From contig UQIB01000005.1 of NCBI GenBank assembly GCA_900541015.1, positions 1 to 64,000 of the forward strand: 64,000 nucleotides of DNA. The letters run 5' to 3'. This document shows positions 17,714 through 25,294 of the stretch, in pieces (the first letter of the stretch is position 1; each line of letters opens with the position of its first letter). The stretch is from an uncultured Collinsella sp. Its GTDB lineage: Bacteria > Actinomycetota > Coriobacteriia > Coriobacteriales > Coriobacteriaceae. The position numbers were made by a program, and so were the translations under genes. Below the pieces are notes generated by a model. The model searched no databases. It worked only from the letters and a program-made list of their open reading frames with translations, and was not told the DNA's origin.

Positions 17714-17747
17714 GCAGGGGGTGTCTGCCGTGGCAGACACCCCCTGC
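17714..17747 (+). terminator. hairpin after the acyltransferase gene
   Basis: A perfect 16-bp stem (GCAGGGGGTGTCTGCC and its complement) around a 2-nt GT spacer, 25 bp after the stop. The U-tract is absent, so this may be a rho-dependent or attenuating hairpin, or a bidirectional stabiliser. Confidence 0.6.
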
Positions 17748-17921
17748 GGCAGTTAGGGACGTTCCTTATGTGCCGGCACCTAGGGACACTCCTGACACAG
17801 CCGAGGAACGCCCTCCTTGCGACCGAATTCTGGGGACCTCACCACCCCGAGCGTTGTTTCCAAGCCCACACCCGCAGCAAACAACCCAAAATCACTCTTT
17901 TCGAACCGGCTCCAAGAGGTC

Positions 17922-18150
17922 GTGGACAAAAGGGGCAAATATGAGTACTGTTACCATTTTAGTAGCAGGCAAAACCACCCAAAATGACGTTCGGGCGACC
18001 CCTACAGCTCCCTAAAGCAGCCAACCTGACTGGTTTAAGACATATTGGAGCCAATTTTAATGAACATACTATAGGTTCTGTTCATTATCTTTTTGGACGT
18101 AAATGCTGTTCACTTAGCAACAGTACTCATATTTGGCATTTTTTGCCCAC
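17922..18150. mobile_element. MITE-like element with ~31-bp terminal inverted repeats
   Basis: The left end 17922-17952 (GTGGACAAAAGGGGCAAATATGAGTACTGTT) and the reverse complement of 18119-18150 share 18 exact bases (CAAATATGAGTACTGTT core) plus GTGG-CAAAA flanks. The 229-bp element has no ORF. Its middle contains TGAAC...GTTCA palindromic bits and an AT-rich core. Non-autonomous transposon is the best reading; no target-site duplication is obvious to me. Confidence 0.55.
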
Positions 18151-18183
18151 CGCCATATAACTAACGCCCTATAGCAAACGAAA

Positions 18184-18214
18184 AACAGGCCGCAGCCCAT
18201 CGCTGCGGCCTGTT
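18184..18214 (-). terminator. terminator of the Mg-transport operon
   Basis: On the minus strand a 12-bp stem (AACAGGCCGCAG and complement, 7-nt loop) is followed by TTTTTCG, 20 bp after the transporter stop. Confidence 0.85.
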
Positions 18215-18232
18215 CGGAAGCAAAAGTGGGCG

Positions 18233-19495
18233 TTAAGCGCTGTAGCCCATCGCTTGCAGCACAAACATGACGACTGTCAGCACCGTAATCACGGCGATAG
18301 TCGCCCAAGTGAGCACGTTCCACACGCGGCCGTTGCGGTTGGCACCCATAATGTGACGGTCGGCGGCGATAACCACCTGGAACACCAGAACCACGGGCAG
18401 TAGCACGCCATTGATGACCTGCGAGGTCATCATAATCTGGAACAGATCGACGCCGGGCATAAGCACCAGTACGGCAGAGATACCGATGATGGCCGTAATG
18501 ATGCCGCGATAGACCGGGGCCTCGTCCCAGCTGCGGTCGGCACCGCGCTCCCAGCCAAATGCCTCGCAGATAGCGCTCGACGTAACGCCCGGCAGCACGC
18601 AGGCGGCCAAGAAGCTCGCCGCGACCAGGCCCGAGGCAAACAGTACCGTGGACCACTGACCCGCAATAGGCTCCAGCGCGCGGGCAGCATCGGCAGCATC
18701 GCTTATCTGAATACCCGCCGGGAACAACACCGTACCGGTCGTGATGATAATAAAGCCGGCAATGACATCGGCGGCAAGCGAGCCGCTCACGGTATCGATG
18801 CGCTGCAGCACGATATCGTCCTCGCCCGCGTTCTTATCGACCACGTTGTTCTGCGCCAAGAAAATCATCCACGGCGCGATGGTGGTACCGATCGTTGCGA
18901 CCACGAGCGACACGTAGCTGGGGTCATTTTGAATGTTAGGCACGACCAAGTCGACCGCGACCTCACCCCAGTTGGGGCCAGCCATAAATGCAGCGACGAT
19001 ATAGGTCACGAACACGCAGCTCACCAGCAGCAAAATCTTCTCGATGCGCTGGAAACTACCCGACATGGTAAGCATCCACACCAGCAGCGCCACCAACGGC
19101 ACCGAGATGCTCGCCGGCACGCCAAAGAGAGCAAGGCCGCTGGCGATGCCCGCAAACTCCGAAATGGTCACAGCCGTGTTGGCGATCAACAGCGCCGCCA
19201 TAGCAAGTACACTCTTGCGCACGCCAAAGCGCTCGCGAATGAGCGATGCCAGGCCCTTGCCCGTGACGCAGCCGCAGCGCGCCGCGGTCTCCTGCGTCAC
19301 GATGAGCAGCACAGTCATGACGGGAAGCATCCAGAGCATCTTATAGCCATAGCTGGCGCCCGCGCTGGAATACGTTGCAATGCCGCCGGCGTCATTGCCC
19401 GAAAGCGCCGCCAGCAGACCGGGACCCATAGCGCCAAAGATGGCCGCGATGGTCAACTTTTGCTTGGTGCCCGACTTTTGCTTGGTATTTTGCAC
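18233..19495 (-). CDS. NRAMP-related divalent metal transporter, probably Mg2+ (NRMT type)
   Basis: 420 residues from GTG 19495, preceded by AGGTGG at 5 nt; longer forms overlap the upstream gene. About eleven TM helices. In TM1 the canonical NRAMP DPGN is replaced by DAGG (SGNDAGGIATYS), and in TM6 the MPH motif is replaced by IAPW (TTIAPWMIF). Loss of the Asn and of the metal-selecting Met is diagnostic of NRAMP-related magnesium transporters, first characterised as EleNRMT of Eggerthella lenta (established knowledge). It is encoded 8 bp downstream of an MgtE-like sensor, so the substrate is probably Mg2+ (inference, well supported by both residues and context). Confidence 0.85.
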   Translation of the reverse strand: MQNTKQKSGTKQKLTIAAIFGAMGPGLLAALSGNDAGGIATYSSAGASYGYKMLWMLPVMTVLLIVTQETAARCGCVTGKGLASLIRERFGVRKSVLAMAALLIANTAVTISEFAGIASGLALFGVPASISVPLVALLVWMLTMSGSFQRIEKILLLVSCVFVTYIVAAFMAGPNWGEVAVDLVVPNIQNDPSYVSLVVATIGTTIAPWMIFLAQNNVVDKNAGEDDIVLQRIDTVSGSLAADVIAGFIIITTGTVLFPAGIQISDAADAARALEPIAGQWSTVLFASGLVAASFLAACVLPGVTSSAICEAFGWERGADRSWDEAPVYRGIITAIIGISAVLVLMPGVDLFQIMMTSQVINGVLLPVVLVFQVVIAADRHIMGANRNGRVWNVLTWATIAVITVLTVVMFVLQAMGYSA

Positions 19496-19503
19496 GCGAC
19501 CAC

Positions 19504-21348
19504 CTAACCCATGACCGACATGGTGAGCAGCACCGCAGCGGCGCAGTACGCTACGCACGAGATCATGACGGCAATAACGTTCATGGCGGTGCCCGACGTG
19601 TTGAGGTCATGCTCGTCACGCCAGAACAGCACCATCAGGTAAATCACGGCGCTCATGTTGCCAACCAGGCAAATGATGGCAGCGATATTAAAGCACCCCG
19701 TAAAGAGTTGCTCCTCAAACATGGGCGCATCGGGGAACGCGGCGGTGCGCACCAGCTGAGCGCACAGGTAGGTCACGAGTGACAGAATCAGGCCCATGCC
19801 CGTACTCTGGAAGAAGAACCCCAGATACGGCTTGGGCTCGTCGTCGTGACCGTCATACTCCAGGAAGTAGTTCTTGACGAACGACACCATGCGCGAGGCC
19901 GCCAGCAGTACGAGCGGCATGGCGCACATGGGGAACACCACCAGATGCGCGGAGCCGAGCGCCGTTCCCAGCACGGTCGCCATGATGCACGACGCAATGC
20001 CCCATACAACAACCCAGTACTGGCGATGTACGAACCAGCTGAGCACGTTCGTCGAGTCGTCGGACGCGCTATCGCCCGAACCGACACCGGCGATCTGCAG
20101 GTCCTCCTGATGCTCCTCGGCAATAACGTCCATGGCGTCGTCGAAGGTTACGATACCCAGGATATGACGGTTCTCGTCGCAGACAGGGATGGCAACCAGG
20201 TCGTACTTGGTCATCTCGTCCGTCACGTCTTCCTGGTCCTCGTCAGGCGACACATAGACCAGGTCGCGATAAGCCAGCTGACCCAGCGTGGCGTCGCGGT
20301 CGGCTACAATCAGCGTGCGCAGCGAAAGCACGCCGGTCAGCATGCCGCTCGGATCCTCGGTATAGACGTAGTAGACGCTCTCGAAGTCCTCGTCGAGCTC
20401 GCGAATCGCCTCGATGGCGTCACCGACCGTTGCCGTGGCGGGCAGGGAGACAAACTCCGAGGTCATGATGCGGCCGGCGGTGTTGTCCTCATACCCCAGC
20501 AGATTACGAATCGCCTTCTCCTCCTTGACGCCCATCAGGCGCAGGAGCTTCTCGGCCTTCTCATAATCGAGCTCGTCGATCAGGTCGGCAGCGTCGTCCG
20601 GGTCCATCATGGCCAGCATCGACGATGCGTCGGTATCGGACAGGCCCTCGAGCATCTCGGTCATAAGCTCGTCGTCGTCGAACTCCGAGATGGCCTCGGC
20701 GGCCTGGGCGGTATCGAGCTGCGCAAACACCTGCGCACGTAGGCGCGGGTCGAGCTGCTCGATAATGTCGGCGATGTCGGCAGGGTGCAGCTCGCCGAGC
20801 GTCTTGTGCGACACCGAGAGTTGAATGTTCTTGGTCGAGCGGTCGAGCAGGTCCATGTAGGACCAAGCGATGATGTCCTCACTGAGCGGCTTGCCCAGGT
20901 GCTTCATAAAGCCTTCGACGATATGCTCGAGCGCGGGGCTGATGGCGCGTAGCAGACCGCGGGCACCGACCTCGGCGCCCAGCAGGCGCAGCTGGTTTTC
21001 GCCCGACATGGAAAACTTGATGTCGTTGACGCGCACGACCTTCATGCCCTGCGTGTCGACGATCTGCTTGTTGAGCACGTCGCGCGCCAGCAGGAGCTCG
21101 GTCGGCTGCAGGTACGAAAAACGGATTTCGGTGGCCGACGTCTTAAGGTGTACGCCCGTCTCGTCGATACGGTCGACCCATTTGCGCCAGCTGATCATAA
21201 ACGGCGTCTTGCCGGGTCCGCGGAACGCGAGCGACGTCACGTGCGGAAAAACTTCGCCGGTAGCAATACCAAAATCGTTGACCACGCCGAGCTTTTCGCC
21301 GTCGACGTCCAAGACCGGCAATTTGAGCATCTCACTCAGATAATTCAA
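19504..21348 (-). CDS. MgtE-like protein: PRC-barrels, MgtE-N, CBS pair, non-canonical membrane domain
   Basis: 614 residues from TTG 21348 (GGGGAG at 5 nt). Order: two PRC-barrel-like segments (~1-130), an MgtE intracellular N domain (~165-265; ADIADIIEQL, MMDPDDAADLIDEL), a CBS pair (~275-400; IMTSEFVSLP, VYVSP), then five hydrophobic segments (~435-614). In bona fide MgtE the N and CBS domains sense Mg2+ and gate the channel. Here the C-terminal domain lacks the MgtE pore signature (no GNQ-type or P-x-G helix-5 motif), so transport by this domain itself is doubtful. With the NRAMP-related transporter 8 bp downstream, it may be a Mg2+ sensor or regulatory subunit (inference). Confidence 0.82.
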   Translation of the reverse strand: MNYLSEMLKLPVLDVDGEKLGVVNDFGIATGEVFPHVTSLAFRGPGKTPFMISWRKWVDRIDETGVHLKTSATEIRFSYLQPTELLLARDVLNKQIVDTQGMKVVRVNDIKFSMSGENQLRLLGAEVGARGLLRAISPALEHIVEGFMKHLGKPLSEDIIAWSYMDLLDRSTKNIQLSVSHKTLGELHPADIADIIEQLDPRLRAQVFAQLDTAQAAEAISEFDDDELMTEMLEGLSDTDASSMLAMMDPDDAADLIDELDYEKAEKLLRLMGVKEEKAIRNLLGYEDNTAGRIMTSEFVSLPATATVGDAIEAIRELDEDFESVYYVYTEDPSGMLTGVLSLRTLIVADRDATLGQLAYRDLVYVSPDEDQEDVTDEMTKYDLVAIPVCDENRHILGIVTFDDAMDVIAEEHQEDLQIAGVGSGDSASDDSTNVLSWFVHRQYWVVVWGIASCIMATVLGTALGSAHLVVFPMCAMPLVLLAASRMVSFVKNYFLEYDGHDDEPKPYLGFFFQSTGMGLILSLVTYLCAQLVRTAAFPDAPMFEEQLFTGCFNIAAIICLVGNMSAVIYLMVLFWRDEHDLNTSGTAMNVIAVMISCVAYCAAAVLLTMSVMG

Positions 21349-21676
21349 TGGTGCTCCCCATCATTATTCCTCCGGACGCGGCCGCGCGTGCGGCGTCCGG
21401 GGGCTTCTGGATATGTATACGCATGCGCGGGCGGCACGCCGCTCGACGCTTACACCCCGTGCATGCGCAAAAAGCACCTGCATGGGGTCATCGACTGTAT
21501 GGTCGAGGTTTGGATTTCACCTGTAACCTTTCTCTTGACCCTCATTAACCGCAGTAACTATAGCATCAGCATCGCCCTGCGGCATCGAATTTATGCGCTG
21601 CACATTGCAGGCATACCAAACACTGACGCATCCGTGACATAGCCATTGGGGACGTTCTTAAACGACTACCCAATGA
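21349..21676 (-). promoter_or_regulatory. ~200-nt leader and promoter of the MgtE/NRAMP-related operon
   Basis: 328 bp without a gene. A minus-strand -10-like TATAGT lies at 21558-21563, giving a leader of about 200 nt. The leader shows AGGTT-N-AACCT and GTCGA/TCGAC pairings, a CATGCAGG...GCATGC block, and a GC hairpin at 21371-21400 (CGGACGC arms) just before the ribosome site. A long structured leader before a Mg operon suggests a riboswitch, but it does not match the M-box or yybP-ykoY consensus as I know them. The distal end carries the stop-codon-associated repeat at 21645-21679. Confidence 0.45.
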
Positions 21677-21679
21677 CTA
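21645..21679 (-). repeat. short 3'-end repeat abutting a stop codon
   Basis: On the minus strand the codons GAG TAG of the NodB-like gene continue into TCATTGGGTAGTCGTTTAAGAACGTCCCCAATGGC. The same unit, GAGTAGTCATTTAAG...GTCCCCAATGAC, follows the ABC permease gene at 30153-30182. See the repeats at 33660-33919. Confidence 0.7.
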
Positions 21680-23083
21680 CTCTGTGGTGTCGTCGTCCTC
21701 GGCAAGTTGGGGGAACACGGCGTCCTTGGGCATGGTGACCTTCGTCAGCGAGGTGAGCTTTTTGCTCAGCGACGTGTCCGTCTTGACCAGGTCGCTGAGC
21801 GTCACGATCTTGTAGCCGTCGGCAATGAGGCCGTCGATAATTTGCGGCAGCGCCTCGAGCGTCTGCTCGGCGCATTCGTCTCTATCGGTGAGCAGCACGA
21901 TATTGCCCGGCGTCACCGAATCGAGCACCGTCGAGACCTGCTCGTCGGCACCGTTGAGCAGCCAGTCGCCCGAGTCAATATTCCACGAGACCACGGCGGA
22001 GACCAGGTCCATCGCATCAATCCAGTTTTGCTCGTCAAAGGCAGCGTAGGGAGCACGCAGCAGCATCGTCTTCACGCCGGTCGCCGACTTAATCGCATCG
22101 GTGCCTTTCGTGATCTGTTCGCGTACCGCCTCACGGTCCTGACCCTTGAGCGAATCGTCGCTGTAGCTGTTGGATCCGATCTCGCACCCGGCGTCGACAA
22201 TCGCCTTGGCCGTGGCAGGCGAGGCCTCGGCCGCATCGCCCGAAAGGAAGAACGTCGCGGTGACGCCCTTTTCCTTGAGCACCTGCAAGATCTGTTTGGT
22301 GGCGCCGCTCGGACCCTCGTCAAACGTCAGTGCCACGTACTTTTTGTTGCCCTTGGGCGCCACGCTGGCGCACGCAACAACGCAATCGGTGGCGGGCACA
22401 ACCTCGCCGCGGTCTTGCGTCTTGCCTGACTGCTCACCAACCCACACCTCGGATCGGCCCTGGACACCCCATGTCTGCACATACTCGATAGCGCCCGTGC
22501 CCTCGACCTTGAGCTTGGGCTCGATAACCGTAGCCTGAACCTCGTGCTTCTCGTAGGTGTTGCGGCCGTCCTTGACCGTCACCTTCTCGCCGCCCGTAAG
22601 CTCGCGACTATCCCATTTGCCTTGCTTCACGCGCTTGCCGTCGACCTTCACCGACAGCTTTTCGCCGCCACGGCGCTTGAGCACGCTATCGTCGACGGCC
22701 AGCAGATCGCCGGCGTCGTACGTTTCGGTCAGGCTTTGATCGTCGATGAGATTCTGCAACGTAGAGCCCACGCGCACCGCGGTCTTTTGCCCGTTGAGTT
22801 CCACGTCCACGCTGCGGTTGACGTAGCCCACGACGGCAGCGATAAACAGCACGAGCGCGCAACCCACGGCGATGAGCGCATAGGGCAGGCGAGACGGTCG
22901 GCGCGGCGAGCGCCCGTTGCCGATGCGCGCGCTGCGATCGCTAAACCCACGGCTATGGTTGAGGTACATCGCGCCGGGCTTACGGCGACGTCGACGCTGA
23001 CCGCTGGGCAGCTGCCCCAGGTCGCGGCGTGCCGTCGGACGCGCACCCGAGCGCCCGTTTAAGTTAGATCCGTTTTGGCGCAT
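21677..23083 (-). CDS. NodB-fold (polysaccharide deacetylase-like) membrane-anchored protein with missing catalytic residues
   Basis: 468 residues. Arg-rich cytoplasmic start (~1-70), one TM helix (~70-90, ALIAVGCALVLFIAAVVGYV), two G5/ubiquitin-like beta modules (~95-210), then a NodB domain (~250-440). Motif 1 reads TFDEGPSG (canonical TFDDGP, Asp to Glu). Motif 2 reads SNSYSD (canonical NHTxxH; both metal-binding His lost). Motif 3 reads RAPYAAFD (canonical RPPYG). Motif 5 reads LLTDRDE (canonical L-H-D; His lost). The fold is clear but a metal-dependent deacetylase reaction is unlikely. A cell-wall binding or regulatory role is inferred. Ends in an acidic tail. Confidence 0.85.
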   Translation of the reverse strand: MRQNGSNLNGRSGARPTARRDLGQLPSGQRRRRRKPGAMYLNHSRGFSDRSARIGNGRSPRRPSRLPYALIAVGCALVLFIAAVVGYVNRSVDVELNGQKTAVRVGSTLQNLIDDQSLTETYDAGDLLAVDDSVLKRRGGEKLSVKVDGKRVKQGKWDSRELTGGEKVTVKDGRNTYEKHEVQATVIEPKLKVEGTGAIEYVQTWGVQGRSEVWVGEQSGKTQDRGEVVPATDCVVACASVAPKGNKKYVALTFDEGPSGATKQILQVLKEKGVTATFFLSGDAAEASPATAKAIVDAGCEIGSNSYSDDSLKGQDREAVREQITKGTDAIKSATGVKTMLLRAPYAAFDEQNWIDAMDLVSAVVSWNIDSGDWLLNGADEQVSTVLDSVTPGNIVLLTDRDECAEQTLEALPQIIDGLIADGYKIVTLSDLVKTDTSLSKKLTSLTKVTMPKDAVFPQLAEDDDTTE

Positions 23084-23104
23084 GTGCCCTCCCCCATAAA
23101 CACA

Positions 23105-23134
23105 GCGAGCCGGAGCAACATGTCTCCGGCTCGC
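23105..23134 (-). terminator. hairpin after the PRC-barrel gene
   Basis: An 11-bp perfect stem (GCGAGCCGGAG and complement) with an 8-nt loop, downstream of the PRC-barrel gene stop on the minus strand and just before the NodB-like start. No U-tract. Confidence 0.5.
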
Positions 23135-23155
23135 CTCCCATCATTTGGTACGTCG

Positions 23156-23911
23156 CTATTTGCTAGCTTTTGACGAGCCCCCGCTCGCCTTTTGGTATTC
23201 GTCCTTAAAGGCCTTGAACATACCGCGCGTCTTGCCGAGCTGCTTGCCCAGTGCGCTGCTGCCCTTGTCCACGGCGACCGATCCCTTGTCATCGAGCACC
23301 TTGGCGCCCTTCTTGACCTTATCGCCCACCACGACGCTGGCCTCGGCAGCCTTGGCGGCCGCGCCGCCCGAATACCCGAGCGCCTTGACCTCGTCCGAGA
23401 CAATCATCGCGCCGTTCTCGTAGCCGCGCAGCATCGTCGGCGGCACCTGCGTGTCGCCCACCAACATGCTCGATGCGGCGCTGGCGGTCACATAGAACGT
23501 CTGCACAATGCCCGAACGCGGCTTGAACTCAACGTCCGAGCAGTAGCCCACGGCATCGCCCGATTCCGTGCGCACGTCCATGCCAACCCAGATGATGCAA
23601 TCGTCCAGGTTGATATCGAGGCGCTTGGCCGCGGCGGCATCGTAGGTGCCCTTGACGTCGTCGACCGCGACAGCGCCCTCATAGACGCCGATGGCATCGA
23701 GCGCCACAAACCGGTCGGGGCGCTCGATCATACCCGCGATATCGGACTGGCGGACCATAAAGCCCACCACGCGCGTACCGCCCGGGGTAAAGACGGGAAA
23801 GTGAATCTTGCCGAGCTTTTTGGGGCTGCGCGGCGTGCCGTCCTTTTTGGTGCGCTTGTCTTCGGCAGGCTTACGATAAACCTTGACGCCGACAAAATCC
23901 CCTGCGCGCAT
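23156..23911 (-). CDS. PRC-barrel domain protein
   Basis: 251 residues. A PRC-barrel-like beta domain occupies ~25-145 (LGKIHFPVFTPGGTRVVGFMVR and GMDVRTESGDAVGYCSDVEF halves). A second short region (~145-190) follows, with a Lys/Ala/Ser-rich low-complexity tail (~190-251) that looks DNA- or wall-binding. No signal peptide. PRC-barrels often act in RNA processing or in photosynthetic and signalling complexes, so the role here is open. Its ATG shares one base with the stop of the YtxH-like gene upstream (TAATG), showing translational coupling with that small envelope protein. Confidence 0.75.
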   Translation of the reverse strand: MRAGDFVGVKVYRKPAEDKRTKKDGTPRSPKKLGKIHFPVFTPGGTRVVGFMVRQSDIAGMIERPDRFVALDAIGVYEGAVAVDDVKGTYDAAAAKRLDINLDDCIIWVGMDVRTESGDAVGYCSDVEFKPRSGIVQTFYVTASAASSMLVGDTQVPPTMLRGYENGAMIVSDEVKALGYSGGAAAKAAEASVVVGDKVKKGAKVLDDKGSVAVDKGSSALGKQLGKTRGMFKAFKDEYQKASGGSSKASK

Positions 23912-24300
23912 TATGCCTCGGTCGAGGACTCCGTGGCCTCGGTGCCGGCCTCGGTGACGTTCTCGACCACGACGTCGGCAGCGGGCGTCACGTTGCCGCC
24001 CGAGATGGCGTCGTTGAGCTGCTCGCGAAGCTGGTCCATGCGCTCGCGGGCCAGGTCGACCTTGGCGCGCAGGTCATCGGTCTTGGCGTCGACCATCGGA
24101 CCAAAGTCGTTGACCGCGGCACGAGCCTCCTCGGCACTGTGCTCGTAGGTGTCACGCATGTTGTCCCAGGCGTCGTTGGCGATATCGGCGGCCATGGCGC
24201 GGGTCTCGGCACCCGAGCGCGGGGCCAGAGCAACGCCGATGATAGCGCCGGCGGCAGCACCAAAGAGCGCACCGGAGACAAAGCTGAAAGTCTTTCCCAT
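23911..24300 (-). CDS. YtxH-like small envelope protein
   Basis: 129 residues from ATG 24300 (MGKTFSF), with AGGAGAGG upstream; an ATG two codons earlier is also possible. A glycine/alanine membrane-insertion helix at ~6-26 (VSGALFGAAAGAIIGVALAP) is followed by a long amphipathic coiled coil (~35-110) and an acidic/Thr-rich tail. YtxH family proteins are small, stress-associated envelope proteins of unknown mechanism. Operon partner of the PRC-barrel gene. Confidence 0.78.
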   Translation of the reverse strand: MGKTFSFVSGALFGAAAGAIIGVALAPRSGAETRAMAADIANDAWDNMRDTYEHSAEEARAAVNDFGPMVDAKTDDLRAKVDLARERMDQLREQLNDAISGGNVTPAADVVVENVTEAGTEATESSTEA

Positions 24301-24436
24301 GATCATTCCTCTCCTGCGGGCACCTCGATGCCCACCGTTTGAATGCTGTCCATTATACCCGCAGCGCAACACTTGCCGTCGCGCTCATCTGCGTACGGTA
24401 AAAGCGCAGGTACATGATGGTGATAAGCGAGTGAGC

Positions 24437-25270
24437 CTACTCCTGCGGCATGGCAGGCATGGCCACCGTGGCGGCCGGGTCCTCGCCGGCGCCATCGACG
24501 AGCGGCAGGTTGCCCTCGTGCGCCGAGCCGGACGGAGCCGTTGCCGCACCGCCAAAGACGGCCGCGGGGGCCTCGTGGTTCTCGGCGACCGCACCCTCGG
24601 TATCGATTGACATCTGCGGCTCGTCGTCAAAGCTCGGGGCGCCTTGGGGCTCCGCAGACTCGGGCTCGGCAGACGCCTCGGCAACGGGCTCAGTGTCGGC
24701 GTCGGCAGGAGCATCGCCCTCGGGCGCATCCTCGGCCACGTCCTCGCCGTTCGCAGCGGCAACGGCCTCGTGCGGGTCCTTGCCCTCGGCCTCGGCGCGC
24801 ATGCCCAGCACCAGGTTGCGCAGGCCAGCGACCGTGCCTTCCACGTCGGGGGCCGGCTGGTCGGCGTGCAGGTACGCCCAATCCATCATAAAGGTCGCCG
24901 ACGACAGCGCGCCGATGGCCAACGCGTCATCGGGACACGAAAGCTCAACCTCAAAGACACGCTCGTCATGCTCGCTCACGCGCGTGCGACCGCACGAGAT
25001 GCTGCCGGCAAGACCGGTCTCGTTCATGAGCTCGACCGTCACGTGCTCCAGCAGGTGGCAAAGCTCGGTCTGGCCCATGCAGTCCTGGAACTCGCGACCG
25101 GAATCGCCCAGGCACAGGTGCTTGGCAATCGCCGGCACCAGGTAGTACACGCGCGCCGTGGCCTCGATATCCTCCGAGGTCATGAGCGGCATGCCGGGGT
25201 TCACCAGCACGTGCGCGCAAATCTTGTCCTCGCTGACGGTGACCTTAAGGATGTTGAACAGGCCTGCCAT
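24437..25270 (-). CDS. protein resembling the N-terminal domain of cyanophycin synthetase
   Basis: 277 residues. The ordered region (~1-165) contains HLLEHVTVELMNETG (~72-86), SCGRTR (~92-97), a beta strand VFEVEL, then DDALAIGALSSATFMMDW. This order matches the N domain of cyanophycin synthetase CphA1 (LxEHVALELQ..., xGxTR, then a helix after the beta strand). No ATP-grasp or Mur-ligase modules follow; the C-terminal ~110 residues are acidic, Ala/Glu/Asp-rich and probably disordered. It is therefore a standalone domain. The similarity is from pattern recognition and needs a profile search. Confidence 0.55.
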   Translation of the reverse strand: MAGLFNILKVTVSEDKICAHVLVNPGMPLMTSEDIEATARVYYLVPAIAKHLCLGDSGREFQDCMGQTELCHLLEHVTVELMNETGLAGSISCGRTRVSEHDERVFEVELSCPDDALAIGALSSATFMMDWAYLHADQPAPDVEGTVAGLRNLVLGMRAEAEGKDPHEAVAAANGEDVAEDAPEGDAPADADTEPVAEASAEPESAEPQGAPSFDDEPQMSIDTEGAVAENHEAPAAVFGGAATAPSGSAHEGNLPLVDGAGEDPAATVAMPAMPQE

Positions 25271-25294
25271 AACTCTCCCCTACTCTTCCTTGCC

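Larger units (their letters stand above)
17689..18232. other. gene-free region after the acyltransferase
   Basis: 544 bp with no convincing gene. It holds the hairpin at 17714-17747, two degenerate GGGACGTTCC/GGGACACTCC short repeats (17756-17795), a MITE-like inverted-repeat segment (17922-18150) and the terminator of the NRAMP-related gene. The interior (18040-18120) is AT-rich. Confidence 0.7.

Noticed and set aside
18233..19495. Classical MntH manganese transporter
   Set aside because: TM1 lacks DPGN and TM6 lacks the metal-selecting Met, so Mn2+/Fe2+ specificity is unlikely.
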